From Weissella kandleri (GTDB taxonomy: Bacteria; Bacillota; Bacilli; Lactobacillales; Lactobacillaceae): a stretch of 64,000 bases of DNA. The notes under the pieces are model-generated. The model did no database searches. It worked only from the letters and a program-made list of their open reading frames with translations, and was not told the origin of the DNA. The position numbers and the translations under genes are program-made. This document shows, piece after piece, positions 1 to 8,420 of this stretch; position 1 is the first letter of the stretch, and the number at the start of each line of letters is the position of its first letter. The stretch spans positions 1-64,000 of the forward strand of contig NZ_JQBP01000003.1 of the NCBI RefSeq assembly GCF_001438705.1, read 5' to 3'.

Positions 1-180
1 TCAGAGAGCGATTCAAAGTCGATTAGCGATTCAGAATCAGACTCAAAGTCAATCAGCAATTCAGAGAGCTACTCAAAGTCAATCAGTGATTCAGAGAGTG
101 ATTCAAAGTCAATCAGCGATTCAGAGAGCGACTCAAAGTCGATTAGTGATTCGGAGTCAGACTCGAAGTCGATTAGCGAC
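1..180 (+). repeat. 30-bp tandem repeat coding for the serine-rich stalk
   Basis: Six head-to-tail 30-bp units encode the decapeptide SESDSKSISD. Units differ by synonymous serine codons (TCA, TCG, AGC, AGT) and two residue changes (D to N at residue 20, D to Y at residue 24). The array certainly extends beyond the left window edge. Confidence 0.9.
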
Positions 181-315
181 TCAGATTCAAACAATTATTT
201 ACCAGAGACAGATGTGATTCAAAAACATGAAGTAAATAATTTAAAAGCTTTCAGTGCATTATTACTTGGTTTGTTGCCAATATATAAAAAGGCTCGACGT
301 AAAAACCGAGAATAA
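1..315 (+). CDS. Serine-rich repeat surface adhesin, C-terminal end (partial)
   Basis: Only the last 104 codons are in the window; the start lies upstream. The first 60 residues are six nearly perfect 10-residue units of the form SESDSKSISD, so every second residue is serine, as in the glycosylated stalk of SRR adhesins. After the repeats comes a sorting-signal-like tail: LPETD at residues 68-72, a short hydrophobic stretch (FSALLLGLLPIY) and a basic end (KKARRKNRE). The usual motif is LPxTG, so the fifth position is changed here. The secA2/asp/secY2 operon directly downstream is the dedicated export route for this protein class, which makes the assignment strong. Reading frame 1 is open to TAA at 313-315. 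Confidence 0.88.
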   Translation, partial: SESDSKSISDSESDSKSISNSESYSKSISDSESDSKSISDSESDSKSISDSESDSKSISDSDSNNYLPETDVIQKHEVNNLKAFSALLLGLLPIYKKARRKNRE

Positions 316-322
316 TAATCTC

Positions 323-360
323 ATCAGTCAGTAATAGAAATTACTCTATTGCTGACTGAT
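323..360 (+). terminator. Long hairpin between adhesin and secA2 without a T-run
   Basis: Two 15-nt arms (323-337 and 346-360) pair completely apart from one G.U wobble, around an 8-nt loop. No run of T follows, so it is not a classical intrinsic terminator. It may be a processing or mRNA-stability element that sets different levels of adhesin and export genes, or a weak terminator allowing read-through. Confidence 0.55.
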
Positions 361-401
361 ACATAGTACAGATATTAAAAACATAAGTAAGGAGCATGGA
401 T

Positions 402-2702
402 ATGGTCTCTAAAAAAAGGGTAAATTTAATTGTGCAACAGCGTAAAACTTTAGAAAAATTACCAAAGAAAATATTATTAGAAAAAGTTCAAAAACTTAAA
501 ATAGCGAAAGAAGATTCCAGCTCATATACTAAGCAAATTGATACAGCGACCGCATTAATTTGTGAGCTACTTCGACGAGAATTAGGTATTATCCCATATT
601 GGACCCAAATTTTAGCAGCTTTGGAAATGCTAGATAATAATATTGTTGAAATGGCAACGGGTGAAGGGAAAACGATCACAGCTATTATTACGATGTTTTT
701 ATTTGTCATAAATCAACGACAGGTGATACTATTTACGCAAAATGATTATTTAGCCCAGCGTGATTATGAATATTCTAAATCTTTATTTCAGCTTATTGGA
801 ATTGATACAGCAGTGGTACATCCATTGGAAGAAACAGCTAACAAGTCGAATTATGTTGATTTGGTCAATGAACGACAAAATTTATATGATGCTCATATCG
901 TATATACAACAAGCTCTGTGTTTGGCTTTGATTATTTACAAGCTAATTTAGTTAGCTTAGAAGAAGAACGTTTAAAATTTAAATTTGACGTTGCTTTAAT
1001 TGATGAAGTTGATTCTATTTTATTGGATAGCGCCAGAACGCCGTTAGTGATTTCAGGTGGTGATAAAAAACAATCGAATTATTTTAAAATTGCTAATCGG
1101 TTTGTGCGATTATTAGCTGAAAATGAACACTATGAATTAGATTTGATGCGTGGATCGGTCTGGCTCACATATGAAGGTATTAAGTACGCTGAACGATTTT
1201 ATCGAGTGAAGCATCTATTTACGGCTGAAAATGTAGCAATTGTAAAGCATATTTTGTTGGCTTTGCGTGCTAATTATCTCTTCAATGAAGGTGAAGATTA
1301 TGTATTAGAGGAGGGGGAAGTTAAGTTACTGGACGTAACAAGTGGGCGCATTATGAAAAATTCCATTTTAGAAAATGGATTACATCAAGCTATTGAAGCC
1401 AAGGAAAACGTTAAGATAACGAAAGAGAATCGAACTTTAGCCAGCATTACGTTACAAAATATGTTTAGGAAATTCAGTAAAATTACTGGAATGACAGGGA
1501 CGGCTAGAACAAGTCGAGAGGAATTTATTAGTCTATACAATTTAAAGGTAAAAACCATTCCACACTATAAGAAAAACATACGAAAAGACCTTCCAGATCA
1601 AGTCTATCCCAGTTTGAGGACTAAATATCAAGCTATTGAAAATCGTGTTTTAGAGTTACAGAGACAAGGAAGAGCTGTACTACTAATCACTGAATCAATT
1701 ACTTCAGCGGAAATTTATTCTCAATTATTTTGGGCTAAGAATATAGAGCATTCATTATTAACGGCTTCACAGAATGCGAAAGAGGCCGATATTATTGCGC
1801 TAGCCGGAATGAGCAATAATATCACAATTGCTACAATTATTGCCGGACGTGGAACTGATATTCGTGTGTCGGAAGCTGTGAACAGGCATGGGGGCCTAGC
1901 TGTGGTAGCAACTGAACATTTTGAGACTAAACGAATTGATAATCAAGTGCGGGGACGTACTGCGAGACAAGGGGACCCTGGAACATCAGAATTTTATATT
2001 TCTTTAGAAGATAAAATTTTTGAAAAATACCCACAAAAACGTATTATGAAATTAATGCAAGAGGATAATAAAAATTTAAGCAAAATTAATCAAAGCTACC
2101 TTAAACGTTTAGTTCGTAAAATTCAAAAGCAAAATGAAGATACTGGTTATCGGGAACGTTTCAATGCATTAGAAATGGACGAGACATTACGGATTCAACG
2201 GGAAATGATGTATTCTTACCGGATCCAAATTATGCAAAATCCCTTGCAGTCTTCCACTAAATTAGGTGATCAATTACTTGCTATCGTGAGAAAGATAGAT
2301 AAAAATGGGATGGGACCTACTTCAGAACGTCTAGTGCTAGATTATTTAAATGAAAATTATCAGTTACATTCGACAGTGAATTATCAAGCAGAAATCGAAA
2401 AGCGTTTCCGACAATTAGACACGTTATTTAATCATTCTGATGAATTATTAGGAATTTTTACAAAACAGGCGCTGTTAAAGGCAGTTGATACAGAGTGGGC
2501 TTATCATTTAGAGCGAATGCAAAAATTAAATACGATGGTAGAAAAACGGGTGACGATTCAAAAAGATCCGGTGAAAGAATATCAGGCTTTAGGTCATCAA
2601 CTTTTTGAGGATTATCGGCAAAATATTCAAACAGCTTTTTTGAAAAATTTTATGTTGTCACGAGTTAAGGTTAACCGAGAATTACAAATCACTTTTCCAT
2701 AA
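402..2702 (+). CDS. secA2: Accessory Sec ATPase SecA2
   Basis: Motor ATPase of the accessory Sec system, which drives the glycosylated serine-rich adhesin through SecY2. Seen: Walker A MATGEGKT at about residues 84-91, Walker B DEVD at about 201-204 followed by the SecA-typical SILLDSARTPLVIS, the helicase region GMTGTA, and IIAGRGTDI with VRGRTARQGDPG in the second nucleotide-binding fold. At about 766 residues it is shorter than housekeeping SecA and ends without the cysteine-rich zinc tail, as SecA2 proteins do. ATG 402 is preferred over 396 because AAGGAG at 389-394 leaves 7 nt to it but only 1 nt to the upstream ATG. It is the first gene of the export operon, just after the adhesin. Confidence 0.93.
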   Translation: MVSKKRVNLIVQQRKTLEKLPKKILLEKVQKLKIAKEDSSSYTKQIDTATALICELLRRELGIIPYWTQILAALEMLDNNIVEMATGEGKTITAIITMFLFVINQRQVILFTQNDYLAQRDYEYSKSLFQLIGIDTAVVHPLEETANKSNYVDLVNERQNLYDAHIVYTTSSVFGFDYLQANLVSLEEERLKFKFDVALIDEVDSILLDSARTPLVISGGDKKQSNYFKIANRFVRLLAENEHYELDLMRGSVWLTYEGIKYAERFYRVKHLFTAENVAIVKHILLALRANYLFNEGEDYVLEEGEVKLLDVTSGRIMKNSILENGLHQAIEAKENVKITKENRTLASITLQNMFRKFSKITGMTGTARTSREEFISLYNLKVKTIPHYKKNIRKDLPDQVYPSLRTKYQAIENRVLELQRQGRAVLLITESITSAEIYSQLFWAKNIEHSLLTASQNAKEADIIALAGMSNNITIATIIAGRGTDIRVSEAVNRHGGLAVVATEHFETKRIDNQVRGRTARQGDPGTSEFYISLEDKIFEKYPQKRIMKLMQEDNKNLSKINQSYLKRLVRKIQKQNEDTGYRERFNALEMDETLRIQREMMYSYRIQIMQNPLQSSTKLGDQLLAIVRKIDKNGMGPTSERLVLDYLNENYQLHSTVNYQAEIEKRFRQLDTLFNHSDELLGIFTKQALLKAVDTEWAYHLERMQKLNTMVEKRVTIQKDPVKEYQALGHQLFEDYRQNIQTAFLKNFMLSRVKVNRELQITFP

Positions 2703-2737
2703 AAGAGACAAAAGGTAATGGAGGCGGGATTAAAAGT

Positions 2738-2920
2738 ATGAGTAGTAAGCGTAATTTTAATGAAGGTTTGGAACAGTTATCTCAGTTAGGAAATCAACGT
2801 TTGTATAAACGTCCAAAGAAAAAGAATATCAATTTAATGGTAGGGAGTGTCACCGCCTTGATGTGTTTAGTAGTTTTAATTGGGATTGTTAGAACGCTAT
2901 TTTTAATTTGGACGAGGTAG
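2738..2920 (+). CDS. 60-residue single-TM protein in the SecA2/SecY2 operon (Asp4-like candidate)
   Basis: The protein has a basic, polar N-terminal half with KRPKKKN at about 24-30 and one membrane segment at about 33-57 (LMVGSVTALMCLVVLIGIV). It lies 35 bp after secA2 and 6 bp before asp1, well inside the operon. Streptococcal accessory Sec loci contain small Asp4 and Asp5 proteins that resemble SecE and SecG; a cytosolic N-terminus with one TM helix fits an Asp4/SecE-like role better than a two-helix SecG-like one. The assignment rests on size, topology and position, since I see no diagnostic motif. A good ribosome site (GGAGGCGGG) precedes the ATG. Confidence 0.6.
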   Translation: MSSKRNFNEGLEQLSQLGNQRLYKRPKKKNINLMVGSVTALMCLVVLIGIVRTLFLIWTR

Positions 2921-2926
2921 ATAGAT

Positions 2927-4348
2927 ATGGAAAATGCTAAAAATAGCGCGATCTTATTAGGCGATAACGCCCAAAAAGATTCGATGTTTAAATTGTCTGA
3001 TGTTCTTTTGGATACAATGGACCAATTTGATATTTATACCTTAAACTTTGACTTGTTTGAAAATGTTAAATTAATTAAGCATGGGTTACATCCCCAGCAG
3101 TTAAATTCATTTTTTACAGCGATGACTAACTTTGATCAAAAAGAGTTTAGTGTATATAATTTTTCTGATTTTCCATTTAATAAAAATTACCGAGAAATTT
3201 TATTGGATGATATCATGCTGATTCTAAGACCGGATAATACGCGAATTTTCGAAATTAATTACCAACGAGAATATGGTTTAATTGATCAGGTCCGAACGTA
3301 TGATAAAGATGAAAATTTAATCGAGATTACTTATATAAATGATCGTGGTTATTTTGCAGCCCGGTTAACTCACAAAGCACCAAATCAGTACCAAATCATT
3401 TATTTTACAGCTGATCAAACGAATAATTTACGGATCAACATCAACTCCATGCAGCCTATTGAGACAGTCGCACAAGATTATTTAAGTAGTGATGGTAAAT
3501 TCATTGATTTAAAAGGGGAATGGTTGTTATTCCAGTTGCAGCTCCGTCAAGTAGAACGTCTATTAGTAGTTGTGAACGATCAAAATCTGCAAGCTTTAAA
3601 ATATTTACAGCAAAAGCAGCTGGATCTCGAAATTGACCTGCTTTTTGAAACAGGTGAGATTGTACAGATTAACCAAATTGAGACATTGACTGATATTTTA
3701 TCCGCAGCTGACCAGGTTATAACAGATGGTACGGTAAGCGCCAATTTTGTACAGAAATATTTTCCTAAAGCAGCTACCAATGAAAAAATTTATAAGTATT
3801 ACCCAGTAAGTTGGGATATTAAACCAGGTAGTTTTATGAAATATAATGTAGATTATATTGGTGTAAATGCTGAGCATTTGACCATTGAACAATTACGGAT
3901 GTTATTTCCAGGAATGTTAACTTTTATTGATCAAAATCCGCAGACTATTTTTTTACTGTATAGTTTTAACCAAGCTAAGTTGAACGAGTTAAAACAAGTA
4001 ACTTTAACTTTATTGAACGGGCAAAAAGCTGATTATTTCCAAAAACACTTTGCATTTGAACGTTTTATTGAGCAAACTGATGTTTATCAAATTTTAAGTA
4101 AGTTAAAACTGAATGTTGATTTTAATGAACAAGCATCTGAAATTATTACGTATGTTAGTGCTAGTTATGGAAGCGTTCAATTTACGGTTAACGAGTTTGA
4201 CTTCTTATCAATTGGAAAAAACAATTGGTTAATTGACGATGTACAAGGCGTTTTTCAGCTGATGAATCAAATTTTAAATGATTTATCGCTATTAAATCGG
4301 AGTATTTATTTAGCCACTTTATTAAGCCAAAAAATTTGGCAAACTTAG
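2927..4348 (+). CDS. asp1: Accessory Sec system protein Asp1
   Basis: 473 residues, close to the 500-odd of known Asp1. In streptococci Asp1, Asp2 and Asp3 form a cytosolic complex that carries the adhesin to SecA2; Asp1 has a glycosyltransferase-B-like fold without proven transferase activity. The sequence is soluble, with no TM segment or signal peptide, and contains alternating beta/alpha patterns such as LVVVNDQNLQALKYL and AADQVITDGT typical of GT-B Rossmann halves. I identify it mainly by its place directly before an unmistakable Asp2 and by its length. The start has GAGG 8-11 nt upstream. Confidence 0.8.
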   Translation: MENAKNSAILLGDNAQKDSMFKLSDVLLDTMDQFDIYTLNFDLFENVKLIKHGLHPQQLNSFFTAMTNFDQKEFSVYNFSDFPFNKNYREILLDDIMLILRPDNTRIFEINYQREYGLIDQVRTYDKDENLIEITYINDRGYFAARLTHKAPNQYQIIYFTADQTNNLRININSMQPIETVAQDYLSSDGKFIDLKGEWLLFQLQLRQVERLLVVVNDQNLQALKYLQQKQLDLEIDLLFETGEIVQINQIETLTDILSAADQVITDGTVSANFVQKYFPKAATNEKIYKYYPVSWDIKPGSFMKYNVDYIGVNAEHLTIEQLRMLFPGMLTFIDQNPQTIFLLYSFNQAKLNELKQVTLTLLNGQKADYFQKHFAFERFIEQTDVYQILSKLKLNVDFNEQASEIITYVSASYGSVQFTVNEFDFLSIGKNNWLIDDVQGVFQLMNQILNDLSLLNRSIYLATLLSQKIWQT

Positions 4349-4381
4349 TAGAAAGAATAATTATCATTTGGAGTAATAGAA

Positions 4382-5860
4382 ATGCCACAAAAAGATACAA
4401 GGGTTACAGTATTACAAATTGGTGAGCAAAATTGGTTTTCAAAAGGAGAGACTGAAAACTTTCGATGGAGTTTTGTTCACAGTGCAGATACTGAATTAGA
4501 TGCAGAAACGTTATTACCAGGCTTTTTATTTGATGCAATAATTATTACCGGTCAATTAAGTTTTGGACGTTATCTACAATTGAATAAATTTTTAAGTGCA
4601 TATCGTATTTTTTTGGTTGAGCAGCAAAGTGGTCCCATTTTAAAAATGTTGAGAAGTAAGCAATATATAGATGCTAGCCAATGGCCTAAGCAACGCTTGT
4701 TAGCGTTGATTTCTGAAAATTTCTATATGAAACAAATGGGAACCAAGATGGACATGCGAGTGGTGAAGCCAGTGTTGAACGAACAAAGCACCGCTAAACA
4801 GTTTGGGAATAGTCATTGGGAATTTAATTTAGTTCAAGACGATCATGATCCAAATATGATTATGTGGTCTGATTTACGCTTGGTTAGTACATACGATTTT
4901 GATATGTGGATGGAATTTGAAAAAACATCTAACCTGCAAATGGAATTAGAAATAACCCATATTTCAGCGCCGACCAGTAAAATTTTGTACACAGAAAGGC
5001 TCAGCGAAAAAGATTTAAAGCAAGGGGTTATGATTCATAAAACCGATGAATGGCAATACTTAGCGTTTAAGTTAGTTTTGCACGGTTCGGGAGTTTTGAA
5101 CTTAGGTAATTTTCATTTCCGAAAAACCCGACATGAATTTGGGACGATGTTGCCTGGCGGCGAACGCCTAATAGATGCGCAACGAAAAGAATTATTCGTA
5201 TATTTCGATTCAGGTAATCTGAAGCCACCGTTGAATATTTATTTTGCTGGTTATCGAACCAATGAAGGTTTTGAAGGTTACCCGATGATGAAAAATTTGC
5301 AGCATCCCTTTATTTTAGTATCTGACCCGCGGTTAGAAGGGGGAGAATTCTATTTATCTGATCAGCAAGAATTAGAGGGCCAGTTGGTAGATTACATTAA
5401 GCGTAAATTAGCATGGTTAAAATTTAAGGAGGACGATTTAAATTTGTTAGGACTATCAATGGGAACGACTGGTGCATTATATTATGCGACTTTATTACCA
5501 GCGAGAAATGTCATTATTGGTAAACCTTTAATTAATTTAGAGTATGTTGCTACGGCTGGTCGAAATCAGCGACCTGATGATTTTTTGACGGCATATGATT
5601 TAGTAGAAGATTTGAAAGCGGATACGTTAGCTCGTCCACTGATAACGGCGGATGATTTAAAAAATCCATCGACTAATTTTTATATTATTTATATGGATCA
5701 AGATGATTATGATAATACTGCCATGCAGTTATTGTTAGATAATTTAGGCCCCGATGTCAAAATTGTTCAAAAAGGTTTCGAAGGGCGGCATAATGATAAT
5801 ACGGGACGTGTCGTTGAATGGTTTCTCATTTATATTAATGAAATTTTGGAAAGGTGGTAA
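4382..5860 (+). CDS. asp2: Accessory Sec system protein Asp2, O-acetyltransferase type
   Basis: 492 residues. Asp2 is both a part of the Asp1-3 export complex and, in Streptococcus gordonii, an enzyme that O-acetylates GlcNAc on the adhesin. The C-terminal half shows the alpha/beta-hydrolase nucleophile elbow GLSMG (serine at about 359) followed by TTGALYYAT, and a late histidine in EGRHND (about 470), spacing like the catalytic Ser/His of the S. gordonii enzyme. The N-terminal half is a beta-rich domain. The catalytic residues appear intact, so acetylation of the stalk glycan is likely in this organism. Conserved position after asp1 and before asp3 supports the call. Confidence 0.9.
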   Translation: MPQKDTRVTVLQIGEQNWFSKGETENFRWSFVHSADTELDAETLLPGFLFDAIIITGQLSFGRYLQLNKFLSAYRIFLVEQQSGPILKMLRSKQYIDASQWPKQRLLALISENFYMKQMGTKMDMRVVKPVLNEQSTAKQFGNSHWEFNLVQDDHDPNMIMWSDLRLVSTYDFDMWMEFEKTSNLQMELEITHISAPTSKILYTERLSEKDLKQGVMIHKTDEWQYLAFKLVLHGSGVLNLGNFHFRKTRHEFGTMLPGGERLIDAQRKELFVYFDSGNLKPPLNIYFAGYRTNEGFEGYPMMKNLQHPFILVSDPRLEGGEFYLSDQQELEGQLVDYIKRKLAWLKFKEDDLNLLGLSMGTTGALYYATLLPARNVIIGKPLINLEYVATAGRNQRPDDFLTAYDLVEDLKADTLARPLITADDLKNPSTNFYIIYMDQDDYDNTAMQLLLDNLGPDVKIVQKGFEGRHNDNTGRVVEWFLIYINEILERW

Positions 5861-5863
5861 AAT

Positions 5864-6292
5864 TTGACGATTAGATTGAAGATTAATGATAATTTAACTA
5901 AAGATGCAATTTATGGAGCGCAAATCGTGCAAACCAATAATGGTGTGGAATATCGTAATGCATATTTGCCGTCCGGGTATGCCATAGCCACTTGGGGAAA
6001 TGGACAGAAGCGTAATCACAAGCAAAATGGATTACCATTGCTTTTTCCGGGGAATACTTATCAGATTACGCTAGAAGCTAACTTTGAACCAAGCGAATCA
6101 ATTTTATTAAAAATAATTTTATATCACGGTGTTGAACAGCGCGAAATTATAATTTCGATTAAAGAAAGTACAGTCACGTTCCCCGTAGACTATCATTTTG
6201 ATTCTGTACAATTTGAATTAGTCAATGTCAGTAATGAATTTTTAATGTTTAAAGATATTATAATTCAAGAAATTAATGAAGAGATAGTATGA
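5864..6292 (+). CDS. asp3: Accessory Sec system protein Asp3
   Basis: 142 residues, the usual length for Asp3 (about 130-190). Asp3 is a small beta-sandwich, carbohydrate-binding-like partner of Asp1 and Asp2 in the cytosol. The protein is beta-rich (NTYQITLEANF, SILLKIILYHG, TFPVDYHFDSVQFELVN) with no membrane segment. It starts with TTG; AAGGTGG at 5851-5857 lies 6 nt upstream and no ATG is suitably placed. The stop overlaps the secY2 start by 4 nt, suggesting translational coupling. The call depends partly on operon position. Confidence 0.82.
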   Translation: MTIRLKINDNLTKDAIYGAQIVQTNNGVEYRNAYLPSGYAIATWGNGQKRNHKQNGLPLLFPGNTYQITLEANFEPSESILLKIILYHGVEQREIIISIKESTVTFPVDYHFDSVQFELVNVSNEFLMFKDIIIQEINEEIV

Positions 6293-7503
6293 TGAAATAT
6301 ATAAGTAGAGAAGCCCGAAAACAAACTTATCAGGAACTTTTTTCACGGATTATTTATACCTTGATTATTATTGGAGTGTTTTTAATTGGCCAAAACATTC
6401 CGTTATTAGGGGTGCAATTGGATGACCATTTAAATAGTATTTTACCATCCGGCTCATTTTTAGCATTGGGGATGACGCCTTGGATGACCACTTTGATTTT
6501 ATGGCGGATTGTATATATGGGTGATCGTGCACGTTATCGCTTGGTGTCTCAACAAAAAGATCATGTGTTGCGTTCGATGCTGTTGTTTTTAATTGCGAGT
6601 TTGCAAGCGGTGGGGATGTTAGTCCAATTAGATGCATTAAAAATATTACCCATTACTTCTTATCGTTCAACTACTTTTTTGACCAACCTTTGTATTTTAA
6701 TTACGGGTGCTTTTTTGACGATGTGGCTAGCACAATTAATTATGCAAAAGGGCTTAGGTGGGAATAGTATTTTAGTGGCGATTACGATTATGCAAAGTTA
6801 TTGGCCAAATTTTTCGATGTTTTTTAGTAAAAATTTTCATAGTGGTTGGGGTGGCTTTACAATTTTAATATTGGGATTGTTAATTTTCATCTGGATCATT
6901 GTATATTTATTTAACAGTGAATATCACATTCCATACTATCAAGTTAATCATGCCAAACGTTTAGATCAGTTTTCTTACTTACCCATCCGCTTGATTCCAG
7001 CGTTGGGATTACCCTTTATGTATGCCGTTTCACTATTCACATTTACTAAATATATTGGCATTCTATTAGCTGTTCTCTTTCATAATCAGACCTTAATGCA
7101 TATGAGCGATAACATTGATATTTATTCGGCGACTGGGAATTTGTTCTTACTTGTCCTTATTTTTGTTATTTCAATTGGGTTTGCCTTTTTCAATGTTGAT
7201 ACCCAAAAGCTCGCTGATGATATGGAAAAGGGGGGTGACTTCATTGAAAACGTTAATACTGGGCGTGCGACGCAACGATATTTGAATCGCCACTTATTGG
7301 TTTTGGCGGTTGTTGGAGCGGCAATTAGTGTGTTAATCACCGTGGTTCCAATGTTATTAAACAATATTTTCCATATGTTAAATGCAGCACGCATTGGAAC
7401 ATTAGGCGGAGCATTGTTAATGTTAATGTCAATTTATGTACAAGGAATCGACCAATGGAATGCAATTAAACAAAAGTATCAGTATACATTAAACAATCTA
7501 TAA
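6289..7503 (+). CDS. secY2: Accessory Sec channel SecY2
   Basis: 404-residue polytopic membrane protein with about ten hydrophobic segments, matching SecY2 length (about 400) and shorter than SecY (about 430). Seen are the SecY-like first helix with LIIIGVFLIGQNIPLLGV, the plug region SGSFLALGMTPWMTTLILWRI, QKGLGGNSILVA, and the cytosolic loop ADDMEKGGDFIENVNTGRATQRYL, which corresponds to the SecY region KPEEVADNLKKQGGYIPGIRPG. It forms the pore for the serine-rich adhesin with SecA2. Last gene of the operon, overlapping asp3 by 4 nt and followed by a terminator. Confidence 0.92.
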   Translation: MMKYISREARKQTYQELFSRIIYTLIIIGVFLIGQNIPLLGVQLDDHLNSILPSGSFLALGMTPWMTTLILWRIVYMGDRARYRLVSQQKDHVLRSMLLFLIASLQAVGMLVQLDALKILPITSYRSTTFLTNLCILITGAFLTMWLAQLIMQKGLGGNSILVAITIMQSYWPNFSMFFSKNFHSGWGGFTILILGLLIFIWIIVYLFNSEYHIPYYQVNHAKRLDQFSYLPIRLIPALGLPFMYAVSLFTFTKYIGILLAVLFHNQTLMHMSDNIDIYSATGNLFLLVLIFVISIGFAFFNVDTQKLADDMEKGGDFIENVNTGRATQRYLNRHLLVLAVVGAAISVLITVVPMLLNNIFHMLNAARIGTLGGALLMLMSIYVQGIDQWNAIKQKYQYTLNNL

Positions 7504-7521
7504 ACTTAAAATCTTAAAATT

Positions 7522-7569
7522 AAGAATTGATTTAGGTGGATCTAAACCGCCTAGGGTCGATTCTTTTTA
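7522..7569 (+). terminator. Terminator of the SecA2/SecY2 operon
   Basis: Imperfect stem between AAGAATTGA...TAGGTGG and CCGCCTAGG..TCGATTCTT with G.U pairs, followed by a T-rich tract. It closes the operon after secY2. Confidence 0.8.
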
Positions 7570-7700
7570 TTTGTTTAATTCTTTTTGGGAAAAATATATA
7601 AAAGCTATTAAATTTTAGTTGAATAGGGCTAAAACTCTGTTAAGGCCGGTGATTTATTGGTAAAATAATGTTAATCGTGCTTAAGGAGGAACTCATAGGC

Positions 7701-8420
7701 ATGGCCAAAATATTAGTGGTAGATGATGAACCGGCAATTCTAACCTTACTTAAATATAATCTAGAACAAAATCAATTTGAAGTCGTTACTGCGATCGATG
7801 GCGAATCAGCGTTAGATCAGATGCGGCAACAAAATTTTGATGTTATGATTTTAGATATTATGTTGCCTAAAATTAGTGGCATTGGGTTGACGCAGCACTT
7901 GCGCGCACAAAATGATTTGACTCCTATTTTAATGCTGACTGCACTTGATAGTGAAAATGATACAATTCAAGGCTTGGAAGCGGGGGCAGATGATTATTTG
8001 CCAAAACCTTTTAAAACCCGCGAATTGATTGCCCGGGTGCGTGCATTATTAAGACGGACGAAAGACGCGGAAGTTTCAAAGCAGCATGCAGAAATGACAG
8101 TTACGCAATGGTTGACAGTGGGTAATTTAAAAATAGATGTTAAGCAACAGCTGGTTTATAAAAAAAATCAGTTATTGCGGTTAACACCGAAAGAATTAGC
8201 CCTATTAATTTATATGGTTGAGCATGCTAATCTGGTTTTGAGTCGGACAGAAATTGCGCGAGGCGCTTGGGGAATTCAAGTAGATGGTTTAGATACACGG
8301 ATGATTGATATGCATGTTGCGAATTTACGTGATAAATTAGAGGAACAGCCGAAAACCCCAAAAATTTTAAAAACGGTACGTGGCGTTGGGTATCGTTTTG
8401 AGATGAAAAATGAGAAATGA
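7701..8420 (+). CDS. OmpR/PhoP-family response regulator
   Basis: 239 residues: receiver domain (about 1-120) with the acidic pair DDE at 8-10, phospho-acceptor Asp at 52 in MILDIMLPK, Thr in MLTAL and Lys in PKPF; then a winged-helix DNA-binding domain (about 140-235) with LTPKELALLIYM and TVRGVGYRF. ATG 7701 is chosen: AAGGAGGA at 7683-7690 precedes it, and the receiver begins at MAKILVVDDE. The gene overlaps its sensor kinase by 4 nt. The closest known type is PhoP of the PhoPR phosphate system or a WalR-like regulator; no phosphate transport genes are adjacent, so the stimulus is open. Confidence 0.9.
   Translation: MAKILVVDDEPAILTLLKYNLEQNQFEVVTAIDGESALDQMRQQNFDVMILDIMLPKISGIGLTQHLRAQNDLTPILMLTALDSENDTIQGLEAGADDYLPKPFKTRELIARVRALLRRTKDAEVSKQHAEMTVTQWLTVGNLKIDVKQQLVYKKNQLLRLTPKELALLIYMVEHANLVLSRTEIARGAWGIQVDGLDTRMIDMHVANLRDKLEEQPKTPKILKTVRGVGYRFEMKNEK

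Noticed and set aside
1..180. Short 30-bp repeats as a CRISPR array
   Set aside because: Units are contiguous without spacers and form an open reading frame of serine-rich decapeptides.
6368..6637. Long antisense reading frames inside secY2 and other genes
   Set aside because: They are shadows of strongly supported genes, lack ribosome sites and show no domain pattern.
7619..7666. Pho-box-like repeats before the response regulator
   Set aside because: Only one TGTTAA-like element is visible; spacing and number do not meet a Pho box.
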